From Gadus chalcogrammus (lineage: Eukaryota > Chordata > Actinopteri > Gadiformes > Gadidae), in contig NC_079412.1 in assembly GCF_026213295.1 (NCBI RefSeq), positions 4,620,285 to 4,684,284 on the forward strand: 64,000 nucleotides of DNA, given 5' to 3'. The notes under the pieces are model-generated. The model was not told the origin of the DNA and did no database searches. It saw only the letters and a program-made list of their open reading frames with translations. The position numbers and the translations under genes are program-made. This document shows positions 1 through 52,748 of the stretch, one piece after another (position 1 is the first letter of the stretch; each line of letters begins with the position of its first letter).

Positions 1-212
1 GAAGCCGATGACTGACCTGCTCCCAAGGAAACCACCGGTACTCTCCTCTACATCTTCAGTGGATTAACTTTACACTCCTTCTCACAATCTCGCACAACGC
101 TCTCCTACAAAACAATACTTGTATTACCAGATCCTCGGCTTGTATGCTGCAAGTTTCTCACATTGTCTTTTGGACGATTATAAGGTTTAAGCTATCATAA
201 ACGACAACAGGA

Positions 213-23734
<23,522 letters not shown>

Positions 23735-24262
23735 AGAGCCCCACAGGAGGGGCTGGGGGGGGCAGGTGGAGGGGGGGGGTGGATCTTCCTCATGCAGGAA
23801 AGGGATTGGACACCGAGCCACCCTCCCCCACCACAACGCATACGCACACTCTTAACCCACCCCCCATCCCACCCCTCCAGCCCCCTTCTTTAATGCAGCA
23901 GAAGTAATCGGTTAATTATCTTCCCGTATTTATTTCCCCACATCTTCAGTCTAACCACGACGTGCTCGTCTAGAGCTGTGTTTTTTTTGCCTGCATTTAA
24001 TTTTGAATGTATTTATCTTTTTTTTTTCTTTTTTTAATGGATCTAGGAGTCCCTACCCCAACCCCCCCACACCCCCCACCCCCTGGGCAGCAGAGCTACT
24101 CGTGTGCCCAAGGTTCAGGGTGGCTGTACAGATTGTAATGTGGCTCCACAGGCGGGTGTAGCGCGTAAAGGGAAGGGTGTCGAGGCTCGCTCGCCCTCCT
24201 CTACGCTACGGCTCCGTTAAAGCACTCTGCTTTTAAAGCTATGGCTCCAGAAGCATTTCAGT

Positions 24263-24264
<2 letters not shown>

Positions 24265-24303
<39 letters not shown>

Positions 24304-24331
24304 TGGGTGTGTGTGTGTGTGTGTGTGTGTG
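24265..24331. repeat. (GT)n in etnk2 3' UTR
   Basis: Interrupted GT run; UG repeat in the mature transcript if the 3' UTR call holds. Confidence 0.95.
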
Positions 24332-25230
24332 ACAGTGTGTGTGACCCTTTCTATACTTGTGTCTCCTCATCGTTCTTAGCTTGTCGTGATCCATTAAATG
24401 TAGAACCGGTATCATGGACACATCACACAGCCCGTGGGTACTTAATCTAACACTAACCTCAGTAACGGCAATGTCCACAGCAGACGGTGTGGGAGCTGGT
24501 GAACACAGCAGGGCTTTGGTCGCGGCCCCGGCTGTGACTGGGGTCACTGACAGGGCCTTGCACCGCTGAAGGGTTCTTGTGCGCCCGATGGCCTGAGTCT
24601 CTTTCCGCTTTCGTGGCTTTTATGGTCACAGCGAACCGCTCCGGTGAACTTTCCATTCTGAACAGTCGGAAAAAACATGACCCTGCTCACCCCCAGGGCC
24701 GGCCTCCTGCAAGAAGGCCTTCTCAGCCACTGTGCACATACCCCCCCCCCACCCCCCACCCCCCACGTCTCTGCTCATTGGTGGAGATTTCTGGCAACAA
24801 CACAGTTTGAATTAAGGACCTGTGGGTTAATATCAAAGCCTTCCTTGACTGCCCGTCTGCACCAAGTCCAAGTATGATTGTTGCATAATTGGCTGTTGCA
24901 TAAGCGTTGTGTATTTAAAGGCCAAGTCTGGGTTTAAAAGAGAGAACTAGAGAGAATTTTGGTTTGTCATTGCCCTTTTTTTTTTGTTCAGAGATCTTTA
25001 TTGCTTTGGCCCGGAACAAGAGATAGAAGACCCATTTCCACCACCCACACTCGGCACCGAGTTTACCACTCCGCCGTTACCTTCACCAACACAGATGCAC
25101 GTTAATGATTTGATTTAAATTGCCCCTTCTTTGATGAAAGAACATTTGTATAGATGTGCTGTTAAGATGTCTGCAGTGATAGTCCAAAGTTAAAGACCGG
25201 TGTCTTTAAGTTTGGCGCCCAAAGTACAAA

Positions 25231-25236
25231 AATAAA
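25231..25236 (+). promoter_or_regulatory. etnk2: Candidate poly(A) signal of etnk2
   Basis: Canonical AATAAA about 1.5 kb after the stop, followed within 20-50 bases by T/GT-rich sequence typical of a cleavage region. Confidence 0.55.
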
Positions 25237-25269
25237 TGTTTGTAGAACATTTTTTGTATACGTTTGTAT

Positions 25270-26660
25270 AAATATATATTTGTTTTATTAGTTCTGACAC
25301 TTTGCCTCAGCGACGCATGTCGTATTACAGGCTTAATAATTCAGCAGGTGCGTGCTAACTAGGTACAGTGGGAACAGCCGCCGGTATAAAGGGCGACCAA
25401 TCAGAGGGTAGACAGGGGCAGCTGACGCAAATGGTGATATAAGTGCTTTTTACCCAATTCTAATAGTGGCACCCTGTTGATCACCACTCTGATCACTGGG
25501 AGCAGTGACATCCTGAACGAACAGAGGAGAATTCAGGGTCCTTCTCCCTTTTTTTATTAGTCGGCCAATCCCTTTGAGGTCTAAAAGATGACTAATAAGA
25601 AAGGTATTCTAGATATCGAATGACGTATCACATTATCTTCCTCTCCATAGGGAAATTACAACAAATTATTCATAAACTTTGACAACAAACCTAAGGCCAG
25701 CAACAATTGAAAGATGACCCTCGGTAAGGTGTAGGTCTACATCACAGAGTGTAATGGTAGGGACGAAAATTACTTAATAATTAACTTGATGAGCTACCTA
25801 CGGTTACCTACCACACCTCGGAGATCGATATAAGAAGTTGATTTATTTGAATGCACATTAACCCGACGCTTGCACTAAAAGGCTTTCTCTGTCATCCCTG
25901 AATCTGCTTCTCTTTCTCATTTGAGCTATGAAAATGAAACGATCCATAGCAACTTAGATAGGTCTTCAATGTCTAACAAGATAGGTAGACATTGAAGGGT
26001 TGGGAACAGAAAAGAAGGACCAATGGGAAAAATATACAGGCTAGACCAAAGCACAATGTGGGGAGTGGCCATAGGTTATCAAATGACTAATCGTGGTACT
26101 GTTTTTTGTTTGCTCTTTTTTTAAAGAATATTTGAGGAGGTTGGTGGTAAGGGATTGTGTACTAACTGGTACAAGATTTGCTGGTTAGGGCAAACTATTA
26201 CGCTTGCTGCTTCAAATGAGCAACCGTGAAATGTATGTTGTGTGGATGTGGACCACAAGGCACACTCCTGAAGTACATAAGGGGATTCTGAACAGTGAAG
26301 ATTGAAATGTGTACAACAGTTGAATTGTAGTGGCACTTGGATGTTCTTTAATTTATTGGTGATTTGGTTATTGTCTTCACTCCTCTTCAAACCTCATATT
26401 TTCATTGGATTTAATTCATGATTACTCATTGTGATCACTTTCCTTTCCACTGAAGTGTCCAAGATGAGGTCAATTCTCAGACCAAAACGTTAAGCTAAAA
26501 TATATTGAAAAATAAGAACAGCGAATTTTGTTTTGGGGTTTGTGCTCATCCATGTTAGAAGAGTTAGATATGAATATCAACGGGCCATTTAATTAAGGTT
26601 GCTCTCATATTTGCTTAGATTTTCTTCTGTATACCAAAATGTTTAGCTTTGTACGGTTAG

Positions 26661-26712
<52 letters not shown>

Positions 26713-26728
26713 GTGTGTGTGTGTGTGT

Positions 26729-26770
<42 letters not shown>

Positions 26771-27220
26771 TATGTGCGTGTGTTTTAACAGGCTTCTTTT
26801 AAAACAAACTGTACATAGAGTTCCAAATTATTATTTTCTTCTTTGCATTTTTACTACTTTCTATGTTTGCTTTTTGTACATTATTTGACTTGAATCTTTC
26901 CAGAGCTGTATTCAAAAGGGGACCCAGCTGTGAAGGGGATAGTGTGCCTGCTGTATAGGGCATGATGCCGTGTCCATCGTTGCGTTGACTAATAGTGTAA
27001 ATACTGTAATAATGACTGTGATTTCTGACTGTACAGTGAACCTTTACCTCTCTTCACGTGTGGCAGGAAGAGTTATTTAACATTCTTAGGTAAATATTTC
27101 AAATTAAAAGCTCTAAATTAAACTAATGACTGTGTGTGTGCACTTGCTTTATGTCTGACCAGAGTAAACTACATATAAAACAGTGGAAAACCCATTGTCA
27201 GCTGTTGACTATCAACTCCT
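25270..27220. other. Intergenic, no gene recognised
   Basis: Apart from the GT array no coding frame, RNA gene or transposon terminus stood out. ATTAAA at 27103 could be a distal poly(A) signal of etnk2. Confidence 0.5.
26663..26783. repeat. (GT)n microsatellite
   Basis: Slightly interrupted GT array between the two genes, beyond the first etnk2 poly(A) signal. Confidence 0.97.
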
Positions 27221-27224
27221 ATTG

Positions 27225-27274
27225 ATATATATATATATTAGTATATATATATGATATATATATATAGATATACT

Positions 27275-27319
<45 letters not shown>

Positions 27320-27354
27320 ATAGAATATATATATATATATATATATAGATATAT

Positions 27355-27402
<48 letters not shown>

Positions 27403-27555
27403 TATATATATATATATATTATATATAGAGATATAGAGAGAGATATAGAGATAGAGATAGAGATCTCTATCTCTCTGAGACAGTGAAATAGATATATATA
27501 TTTATTTAAATAGAAATATATAATTTTTTTTTCCTATATATAGAGAGATAGATCA
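27225..27555. repeat. AT-dinucleotide island between convergent genes
   Basis: About 330 bp almost entirely of TA repeats with GATAGA/GAGATA interruptions, including the palindrome AGAGATAGAGATCTCTATCT (27452-27471). Confidence 0.95.
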
Positions 27556-27575
27556 TATGCTCACTGCGTGTCCCT

Positions 27576-27866
27576 GCGTCTTCAGAGAAACCTAAGGAAG
27601 GAAAGAAGGAAGGAGCAAATCCACTGGCGGGGATATCCTGCCAGAGAGGGACACGTCCTCGCTGTCCGACATCCCGGCAGTATCAGGTGTTTCCGCGGCC
27701 AACGGTCACTCGACGATCCCGTTTCCACACGCTAGCGCCGGTAGCCCTCATAATAGCCCGGGGCCCCGGGCCACGAGAGAGCGCTAAACTAATGGCTATT
27801 AAGAAGTCGGCAGTATTTTCACTGGGAGAAACTAACATAATCCAGCTCGCTGTTTAAGGTAGCGGA
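27576..27866. other. GC-rich coding-like block of unknown origin
   Basis: CpG-rich island amid AT-rich sequence. It starts after a credible acceptor (gcgtcttcag). One + frame is open for 89 codons from AAA CCT AAG to TAA at about 27856; another gives a Ser/Pro-rich stretch ILPERDTSSLSDIPAVSGVS. On the - strand a short frame starts MSDSEDVSLSGRI. No family was recognised; it may be a gene relic, a promoter island or a retrocopy fragment. Confidence 0.3.
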
Positions 27867-28249
27867 AGGTATTTAATTATTTTCTAGGGATCAACGAAGA
27901 CCCGAACGGGTTTTGGGGCCTCCTTTAGGTGAATCGTGGGATAGTAGCTAGGCTATCACCGTGTCTCCTGAACAGAGCACAACAAAAAAAAGTGTCACAA
28001 TGTAGGCCTAATGTATGAATTTCTGGACACATCTAACTTGTTCCTGCAGAGGTAGATTTACTGTCAATTCTTTAAAAACAGGTTAGGCACTGTATTCATT
28101 GGATTACAATTTGGTTTTGATTGGTGTATAAAAGGTCTATAGGTATCTTTGGCTGGATTCATGAGAATGTTTCAGACTTAACTATATAACTACATCAGAC
28201 CTTATGTCATACAAAAAGCTAAAATTGCCAAAAAGAAATGTAACACCAG

Positions 28250-28255
28250 TTTATT
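28250..28255 (-). promoter_or_regulatory. sox13: Candidate poly(A) signal of sox13
   Basis: TTTATT on the + strand is AATAAA on the minus strand, about 1.56 kb after the stop; T-rich sequence follows downstream. Confidence 0.5.
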
Positions 28256-29378
28256 TTTTTTTCATAAAAATACAACAGCAACACAAAACTTGGAAAAAAC
28301 AAAGAAAATGTACACCTTTAAATTACGCAGGCTCTTATAAACAAAATAAAGTCTCTATCTATATTTACATCAGCAGGGGATGATAGTATAGGCAGGTCAT
28401 ATACAGTTCCCTCAGATGTTGAAAACACATAACCCAGTGTCTAATGAGTACTTCACTTGCGAGGACGTCCCTGAGCAGGACCGATCGGCTCAGGGGCGCC
28501 CTCTAGTCAGCAGGATGTGCGATGCACCCATGGTCAGCTTCTACTTTTTTTTCTTTCGCTGAAGCATGGTGATTGGCAGCGTCTGTTCCTATGACGACAG
28601 CTCTGCTAAAGCATTCAACTGACCAATTATCCTATGTCTTTGTCCAGCACAACAACATTTTATAAGTGCATCGTCACCGCAATGGCGGTAGAAATGCTCT
28701 TCCTATTCAGCAGTTGAGACTTGAAGTGGGGAAGTAGCCTCTTCTCTCAGACATATGGGGGGCAACAGTTCAACAAGGAGAGCATTTTCAATGCTGTTCA
28801 TGTAGAGGGGCTGAGCTACCCTGCTCATTTAAACACACAGTTGCCATAGGATTGCAGCCTGATTCATTGGCGAGCAAATAACAGTAAAAAAGCATTGAAG
28901 ACCTGACACGCAAAAAGAAGGTGCTGAATTTTACCTTAATGATTAACACTCATAAACACACACATATATATTTATATGTTGTTGATTGACTGTGCTGCAA
29001 CCCTTCCACAACACTATGCAAAATATGACTCATTTTAAATGGATAAAAAACAAATTAAAAATCTTTTATGAAAGCCTTCAGACTTTGAGTGGGAGAGTAC
29101 TGTAAAATGGCCAGCAGGGGGCTGCAGTAGCTCACTGATAACACCCTCATAGCTCTATGACAGGGAGAGAAGTATCTACATAGAGCCTTTACTTAATATC
29201 TCCAAAATGTGAGACTTCGGGGTGGCGTACGTTCGTAGGGAAATACTCAAACAATTAGGTGCACGCATGTCCAGAGTGTAAGGCATTAAGGAGTAAAGCT
29301 ACAGCATTTTCTTTAAACACATAACAGCTGGTGATTTCTGTGAAGGAAAGGGGGAACACAAAAAACATGTTTGAGTGT

Positions 29379-29575
<197 letters not shown>

Positions 29576-29818
29576 GGGAAAAAATTATAATTGCTTATTT
29601 ACAAGGGGCTCCTCCATTTATCTAAGAATATTTTCTCTAGAAAAAATAGCCTTTTCCTGGGTACAAATCCAACCTCTTGCCTCTTCCTCGCTCCGTCCGT
29701 CCACTTTGCCTTCTCTCCTTCTCCCTGATGACCGCTGGTCACGCAGCCCCCTGCTGGTCACGCAGCCCCCTGCTGGACACACAGCCCCCTGCTGCCCTGC
29801 CCTCCCCCCCCCCCCCCC

Positions 29819-45654
<15,836 letters not shown>

Positions 45655-46241
45655 TCTGGAAGAAGAGCAGGGGGCACAAAGTAGACTTTAATTCAAGTTG
45701 ATCACACAAACATCAACATGGTATTACCAGAGTTAGACGTTAATGATCGGGCTGCAGTTGGTGACAAATCAAATTCCATATTGATGAAAATATCTAAATG
45801 ATGAACAATTTCTCTTAGCAATAAATCGGTTAAGTGTGCAAATAAGGAGCCCGTTCTGGTAAAGCTGTGATCCAACGATGTCTCTTATTTACAGATGCAT
45901 TGAAGTTCAGGCACCGCTCAGGGCAGAGTTCAGAAAGGTCAGAGGTCAAATCGCTGTAGAGCCAGTTTTCCCGATAGTGGTCTGTATAATTGTCTAGAGG
46001 GTACTGTTTAATTTGCCAGAGTGTGTGCGTGCGTGTCAAAGGGCATACAAAACAGCTTAGAAAGGGCTGCAGACAATGGCAGGGAGATTCAAAGACAGAG
46101 TGATAGAAAGACACAGAGCGAGAGGTGGAGAGAGAGAGTTAAAGGAGTACCGCCTGACAATGACAAACTGAGTGAGCAAGGCTCTGAACCTCCGTGAACT
46201 TGGACTAATCAACCTGGGCTGGCTGAACGTATGCATTCAAC

Positions 46242-46277
<36 letters not shown>

Positions 46278-46289
46278 GTGTGTGTGTGT

Positions 46290-46339
<50 letters not shown>
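46242..46339. repeat. (GT)n microsatellite
   Basis: 98-bp interrupted GT array in sox13 intron 1; a G run follows at 46443-46459. Confidence 0.97.
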
Positions 46340-46342
<3 letters not shown>

Positions 46343-46775
46343 CTGATCGTCAGCCAGCAGGAAAGAAAAACATGGCAGACAGCTGAACAAAACAAACAGA
46401 GCACACAAGGGCAAAAAGTGCCCATATATATATTGAGAGGGATGGGGGGGGGGGGGGGGACTCATTGTTAGGAGCGGCGGGAACAAAGGAAGCCGGGACA
46501 ATGGGCGAGGAGCGCAACAAAAGCCCTGGGCCGCAGGAAACAGCCCGGGTAACAATGGCAGTGGAATGTACAGACTGAGTCAGGACCGCACACGCACACA
46601 CACAAACACACAAATAAACAGAGTGCAGACAAATTCATCGTGTTAAGACGGAACTACGGCCAGGGACCTGTCAGAGATTAGCCAGGTGGGTTTAGACATT
46701 GAGGTCATTTTCTTTGACGCAAAATATAACTTGGAAATGCTAAGTGAAAGAGAAGAAGTTAACAGCTGATGTGTG

Positions 46776-46778
<3 letters not shown>

Positions 46779-46828
<50 letters not shown>

Positions 46829-46843
46829 TGTGTGTGTGTGTGT

Positions 46844-46885
<42 letters not shown>
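46779..46885. repeat. (GT)n microsatellite
   Basis: About 107 bp with two GG interruptions. Confidence 0.97.
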
Positions 46886-46887
<2 letters not shown>

Positions 46888-47667
46888 TTCCCGGAAGACT
46901 TGTAGGGGCACATCACATCCATTAGTGTGTTATTTGTTTGGGATTTGTTTTCTTGGGGAGGGGGGGTTTGCACGCTATGGTTGTAACCCCAGGCCCCCAG
47001 CTGAGCAGTGCATAAGTTCCGTAGCCAATTAAAATAAAGTTGTTAGCGGGCTGTGGACGGGTCCGTCGATTCATGGGGCCCAGAAGTAGATATCTCCAAC
47101 ACAAGTGGGGAACAGGAATGTGCTTCTGCAAAAAAATTCTGGATGTCAAAGGCTCATAATTATCTTTATGTTCTAATAAAATGTTAGTTTTCTCTTTTCA
47201 AAACGGCACCTAAAGTGTTTTATTAGCCATTTTATTTTTTTATTTTTTTGCAGGAGAAGGAGGGATGGGCAGCTGAAAGGAGTCCGTAAGTGAAACAAAA
47301 GTTGTTTGGCCCGGCCTCCGGAGGGCTCAGTGCACGGCTCATTAACATTCACTTGCTCGGTCCAAGGTTTTTCCTTTTACAAAAAATGAATGACGTTGAT
47401 GGTTTTTAGGCATTGTGGTGACTTTTTATCACTTAAAGTCGCAAAGGGATTTGTAGACTTGACCAGCTGTTGGTTCCTCTGCTTGCGATCATTGCGATTC
47501 ACCATTTATGTGTATATATTTGGCAATTAGATTCCCGTTCAGAAACAGAACACAATGTAGAAAAAACGAGTGGCCATTATGATTTTTGTTTTAGAATACA
47601 AAAATGAAAATGTAATCAGGTGGTTTGTTCAGGTTTTTTTTGTTTTTATCAGGTTAAAACGCCCCTT

Positions 47668-47765
47668 TCCTCTCCTCTCCTATCCTATCCCCTCCCTCCC
47701 CTCCCTCCCCTCCCCTCCTCTCCTCTCCTCCCCTCCCCTCTCCTCCCCTCTCCTCCCCTCCCCAT
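47668..47765. repeat. (CCCTCTCCT)n polypyrimidine tract
   Basis: About 98 bp almost purely C/T on the + strand; triplex-capable. Confidence 0.93.
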
Positions 47766-48150
47766 CCCCAGCACGCAGGTGTCGTTCAGCAGTGGGCGAC
47801 GGCAGAGACACTGAACAGTGAGTGGTCAGGCAGGGGCAGCTATGAGGCTGTCAGCAGGGTCTCTACAGCGCCGCCTTTGTACAAGACAGTGAGGGGTTGA
47901 CTGTGTTGATGGCAGAAGAGGTGGAGGGAGTTGGGAGTGTCGGCGTGTAAAGGAGCTGTCCCACTTTAAAGTTATTCCTAGGGCTCCCATCCATGCTCCA
48001 AAGGGGGCCGGATTATAGAGGTGCCACAGGTGGCGTGCACATGCCTCCCTCTGCCTTCACATTGTCAAGCGTGTGTGTGTCCCAATGCAAAGTTATGCAC
48101 AGAATCGCTGCAGCCCAAATGGCTATTGACAGCATGGAATGCCTGAAGGA

Positions 48151-48218
48151 GTGTGTGTGTGTGTGTGTGTGTGGTGTGTGTGTGTGTGTGGGTGTGGTGT
48201 GTTGTGTGTGTGTGTGTT

Positions 48219-48256
<38 letters not shown>
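48151..48256. repeat. (GT)n microsatellite, interrupted
   Basis: About 106 bp with GGTGTG and TTG interruptions. Confidence 0.96.
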
Positions 48257-48257
<1 letters not shown>

Positions 48258-49098
48258 GTTGTTCATTTACAAGACAATGCAGTAACGTCTTAACTTTGAA
48301 CAATGCAAACAATCCAAGGTTGTTGACTCCCCTTCACCTACTGAAGCCCTCAGCCTATCTATAGGCTCAGCCTATCTATAGCAGATGGCATCCATGCAGA
48401 CTCTTAAGTTATTGTGCACATGTTTGCGTTTTAAAAAGACACAGAAATAATGCTTTGAGATTTGATACACTCACCTGTTGTATTGACTTCGGCAACCTCT
48501 AGAAAGCTGTGTTAACAACCTGTTCAACCTCACATATTGTGAAGTTGAACGATTGAGAAACTACAAAATTCAGAATATAAAAATCAGAATTTTCTTCCTA
48601 GTGTGTTTATTAAATAGATGATTGGATCGTTCATTCAGAACTGAAAGGAAAAGAAGAAAAACAAAGATCTACTGCTCTGAGCCATCAACCGACCCTAGAT
48701 CACACTCCTCCAAGAGCCGGAGCAAAGGAAGTCGAAAGGAAAGAGAGACAACTGTCGCTGTGTGTGCGTGTGCGTGTCCCAACCGATAACATCAGCCTTT
48801 GAGGAGATGACAACGGTGAAATTTAACACTTCCCACGAAACACAAATAAAAACACTTCACACACAAAGCGTTCAGTTAGCTAACAAGTTGTAACTCGTGG
48901 ACAAAAAAAACATTTCACCCTCTGAACCGCCCCAGACAGGAGATTGGCAAAGTCAATCCCCTTTTCTTTCTTTGGTACCTTCTCCTTGCTGACAGAAGCC
49001 GTTTGTCGGGTTTACATTGTCTTTGTCTTTTTTGTTTGTTATGCCCGAGGACGGATACAAAAAGGGAAGGTACAAAAGATAAAGAGAGAAGATTGAGA

Positions 49099-49129
<31 letters not shown>

Positions 49130-49670
49130 CAGACATTTATTTGTGGACGATAGAAGCCAATTCCCAAAGATATAAAGCAGTTCACAATTCAGATGAATGT
49201 GTAAAACTAAAATGGCTATGGTTTGACTTTTTCTTTCATTTAGAAAATACGAAGATTCCAATAAAATCTGAAGCGAATCCAGCTCCAAATTCAATGTGCT
49301 ACTCAGGTAGCGTGTGTATCGTGGGTATTCTAGGCCTCACTTGGGCTCTCCTAAAATCATTAATTTCTTAAAAACTGGCTTTCTCTAGGGATATAGCATA
49401 CGTACAAAAAGAGGTCAACAAAGTGAGGTGTATTTCAAGAAGTTCTACCTCTGGTCCGGTGGGTATCTCTCTCATGGTCAGGGACCATCTGGGGGACAGG
49501 GCTCTGTCAGGGGACAGGGCTCTGTCAGGGGGCAGGACTATGTTCCAGGCCCTGTGACATTGAGCCAGATCGGATTTGCATAGCTTGCCCCACGCCCTAT
49601 GAACCCGGTCCAACCATAGTAGTAGCTTTCCCAGGCTAGTGTCTTCTTTTTATACACACTACAACATAGG
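48257..49670. other. sox13 intron 1, no gene recognised
   Basis: Contains a small (GAAA)n run near 49105-49128 and a short GGGCTCTGTCAGGGGACA tandem near 49497-49535, nothing else identifiable. Confidence 0.5.
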
Positions 49671-49676
49671 GCTCAA

Positions 49677-50080
49677 CGATTACTCAAATTCAAACAGACA
49701 TCGCAATGTAATAGAGCCCGATTTGCAAATCGCAAAGGCTGCGATTAATAAAAAAGAAATTGATTCGTTACTGATGGGAGATAAGTAAGATTCTTATTTA
49801 TTGTTCTTATGCAATTAGTTAGTTAAATAAAGATGTTATAATATCAATTCATGCATTAATTCATCTCAACACATAGGCCTGGCCTAAAGGAAAGAGCAGT
49901 ATATATGTTGACTAATGCTTCCAATGTTGTGTTGGTCATACTGTAGAAGGATTTATTGCTTATTTAGTGAATAATACAGAACATAAGGAACCTGAAAAAG
50001 ATAAATAGCCTACTATATCACAATCGCAATATTGGTCGAATAATCGCAATTCAATTATTTCCCTGAATCGTACAGCCCTA
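49677..50080. mobile_element. hAT-type MITE
   Basis: Ends TAGGGCTCAACGATTACTCA and TAGGGCTGTACGATTCAGGG (read inwards); 404 bp, subterminal GCAATTNNATTATT motifs, no coding frame. It lies in sox13 intron 1. Confidence 0.75.
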
Positions 50081-50108
50081 CACAACAAACAAACACACAC
50101 ATCCCTGC

Positions 50109-50128
50109 CCCCCCCCCCCCCCCCCCCC
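50109..50128. repeat. Poly-C tract
   Basis: About 20 C. A G run of similar length lies 280 bp downstream (50411-50432). Confidence 0.92.
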
Positions 50129-51090
50129 TAAGCCTCCAAACCAGTCCCTTCAAGGGAGCCACACAATGGACCTCTTCACTCTCCATGGCTAACCAGGACC
50201 TCTATTTGCATAATAAGCAAGCTGTCGCAGGTGACCTTACCCACCACCACCACCATCATGTAGAACTAACCCACAGATACATCAACAACAATAACCCCCC
50301 TGCTAACAGGTGGGAGAGAGCTGGCTTTATGCAAACAACTTGGTGGTTTCAGGTGTGAAGTGCAGAACAGTCTGGGAAAACACCAGCGAACCGTATCGTT
50401 GGAATGATATGGGGGGGGGGGGGGGGGGGGGGAGACAGAGAGAGACAGAGACAGAGACAGAAGATTTTTGCACTGCTGACCGTTGCTCATTAGAGAATGA
50501 GGTGTGAAAGAAAGATGCACAAAGGTCCTGACTCCTCCCACTTCCTCTCTCCCGCCTCTCCTCTTTCTCTCCCTCTCCTCTGTTCTCTCGCCCCCTTTTG
50601 ATGTCAAGGGTGCTGAACCAAACGAGCTGGGCATAGTCCAAAGAGAGTAGCCCATCAAGAACACACACTCCATTACCTCCAGATGTATTGTTGTGGATTC
50701 ACTATACTGTGTGTGTGTGCGTTGTGTGTGACCATGTGCGTGTTTGATCCCATGGTCATTTCAACCCAAGAAAGTGTGCGTAACTGCAAGAAAGAACGCT
50801 TGCATGTGCGTTTGTTTGTGTGCCTGTGTGTTTGCATACATGTATGCATGTGTGTGGCGTGCTCACAGGCCCTAGATGGCGTGCCGGAGGCTCGGCGGTG
50901 TGATAAGGTCTGTTGTTGTGCGGTTCTTAGGTAATCGCTGGGTCGGTCGGTTCATGCACACAAAGAACACTGTTGGAAAACCCGGCTTGCTGTGATGGAG
51001 CGATAGAGGCCCCACAAAGAACACATTTTTCTCTATCTTTTCCCTTTGTGGAGTGCAGGGGGCTGCCCCATTGCGGCTCTCACGGTGCAT

Positions 51091-51095
51091 ACACA

Positions 51096-51168
<73 letters not shown>
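51091..51168. repeat. (AC)n microsatellite
   Basis: 78-bp AC array with TACAC interruptions. Confidence 0.96.
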
Positions 51169-51169
<1 letters not shown>

Positions 51170-51171
<2 letters not shown>

Positions 51172-52585
51172 CCACCAGTCTCCCTCCTGTCGGCCCGTGA
51201 TGTGACTTTAAAGAGTACGTCTGTGGCCCCGGCGGCGTGTTGAGGAGGAACTGTTTGGCCGGTGCGTCCACGCGCCGTACTGTGGTTTAACACGTGCATT
51301 ACCGTCATGCATTACTTCTTAGTTTAGAAAAACCTTTTATAGTCTGTGGCAAATGAGTTATCATTGTCATGTACAAAGATCCTTTTGTTGCCCAGTGATC
51401 AAGAGAATAAAGGACGCAAGGCATTGGAAATAAACATCGGCTGGCTCATTATTGCCTGTCTGCGCTTTGATGCACACAAAAAAAACTGAACAGTAGCAAA
51501 TTTACACAAAAACCTCCTCAAGTACAAGGTTGCATGTCTGGAAAGGGTAATTGTACATAACAACAACTTTAGATTTATTTTCTTTTCAAATGTGCAAACA
51601 ATGGATGTATTTGGCACTAATGCCAAGCTATGGAGGCAAGTTTATCTGCTGTTGGCTAGTCAGAACAGACATAATGAGCAGCTGAACAAAACCAATGTGC
51701 TTTTGGTGTCTTCGTCGGGGAGGTTATGCCATAAGGAAAAAAAACGAGTTACACTGATCTGTAAAATATCTAAGCACGGGATTGCAGCCGCCACTTTACT
51801 GCAGTTAGGGTAAGTCATCAGCAGGTAGTTTGTGATCAGCTAGAGCAGCGTTTGGACTATACACGACTTTAACACATTTCAAAAACTTTTGCCAGAGGTG
51901 GCGATGCATCTACGGTTGCAGTTGAATGTATGAATGTTTTTATAACGCGACGGGCTCAACAACAGAGTTGGAAGTGAAATTCAGGAAGTCAATTATATAC
52001 TTTTTGCTCGCTACTTTGCTGCATAACAAAACTGTGTGTTGTTTTTGATGACCTTTCTCACAGAACAGCATAGAAAGAAATCTGGAAATCTCAAAACGCG
52101 TAACCTAAAATACCTTTAAACCAGAAAATGTGACTTTGACTTTTTTCTCGACCAATTGAAACATGGAAGAGGAAAGCACAACACAAATGACCCACAGTAA
52201 CGACAGCCAATGGGAGGAAGCTGCATTGTGCCATCTTAGCTGGATGCACATTGTCACGGGCTGATCGCTCTATTCCACTCTTAATAAAGCTATACTTGGA
52301 TTAATTACCGCACTCCTTTTCCAAAATGTGATCTGCACATATAAATTACACACCTTGGAGGAAATGTCAAAACAATTGCTGCGTGTATATTTGGTTGCTC
52401 TCCAAAGTAATTTTTCTTCTTTAAACGGCCTCATTGTTTCCGCCTGAAAACAACTCATTCTAGAAACGTCTGAAAGTCCCTCCTCTCTGAAAGCATTCCC
52501 TCTCTGTGTCTTTGTCTCTCTGATGTTCTCCTGCCCTTTGGAGTCTTTCTAAAGATGTATAAATAGGCTGATAACACAACTACTC
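51170..52585. other. sox13 intron 1, no gene recognised
   Basis: No coding or mobile-element signal seen. Confidence 0.5.
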
Positions 52586-52588
52586 CCC

Positions 52589-52593
<5 letters not shown>

Positions 52594-52623
<30 letters not shown>

Positions 52624-52628
52624 GAGAG

Positions 52629-52701
<73 letters not shown>

Positions 52702-52748
52702 AGAAGAGAGAGAGAGGAGAGAGAGAGGAGAGAGAGAGAGAGAGAGAG
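52594..52748. repeat. (GA)n array
   Basis: About 155 bp of GA with short GGAGAG and GAAGAG interruptions. Confidence 0.97.

Larger units (their letters stand above)
23735..25260 (+). other. etnk2: etnk2 3' UTR (inferred)
   Basis: Non-coding sequence after the stop, rich in C and G homopolymer runs and a (TG)n array at 24265-24331. Its end is inferred from the AATAAA at 25231. A longer form using ATTAAA at 27103-27108 cannot be excluded. Confidence 0.55.

Noticed and set aside
51592..51813. 73-aa + frame in sox13 intron 1
   Set aside because: Short, no domain, not bounded by good splice sites.
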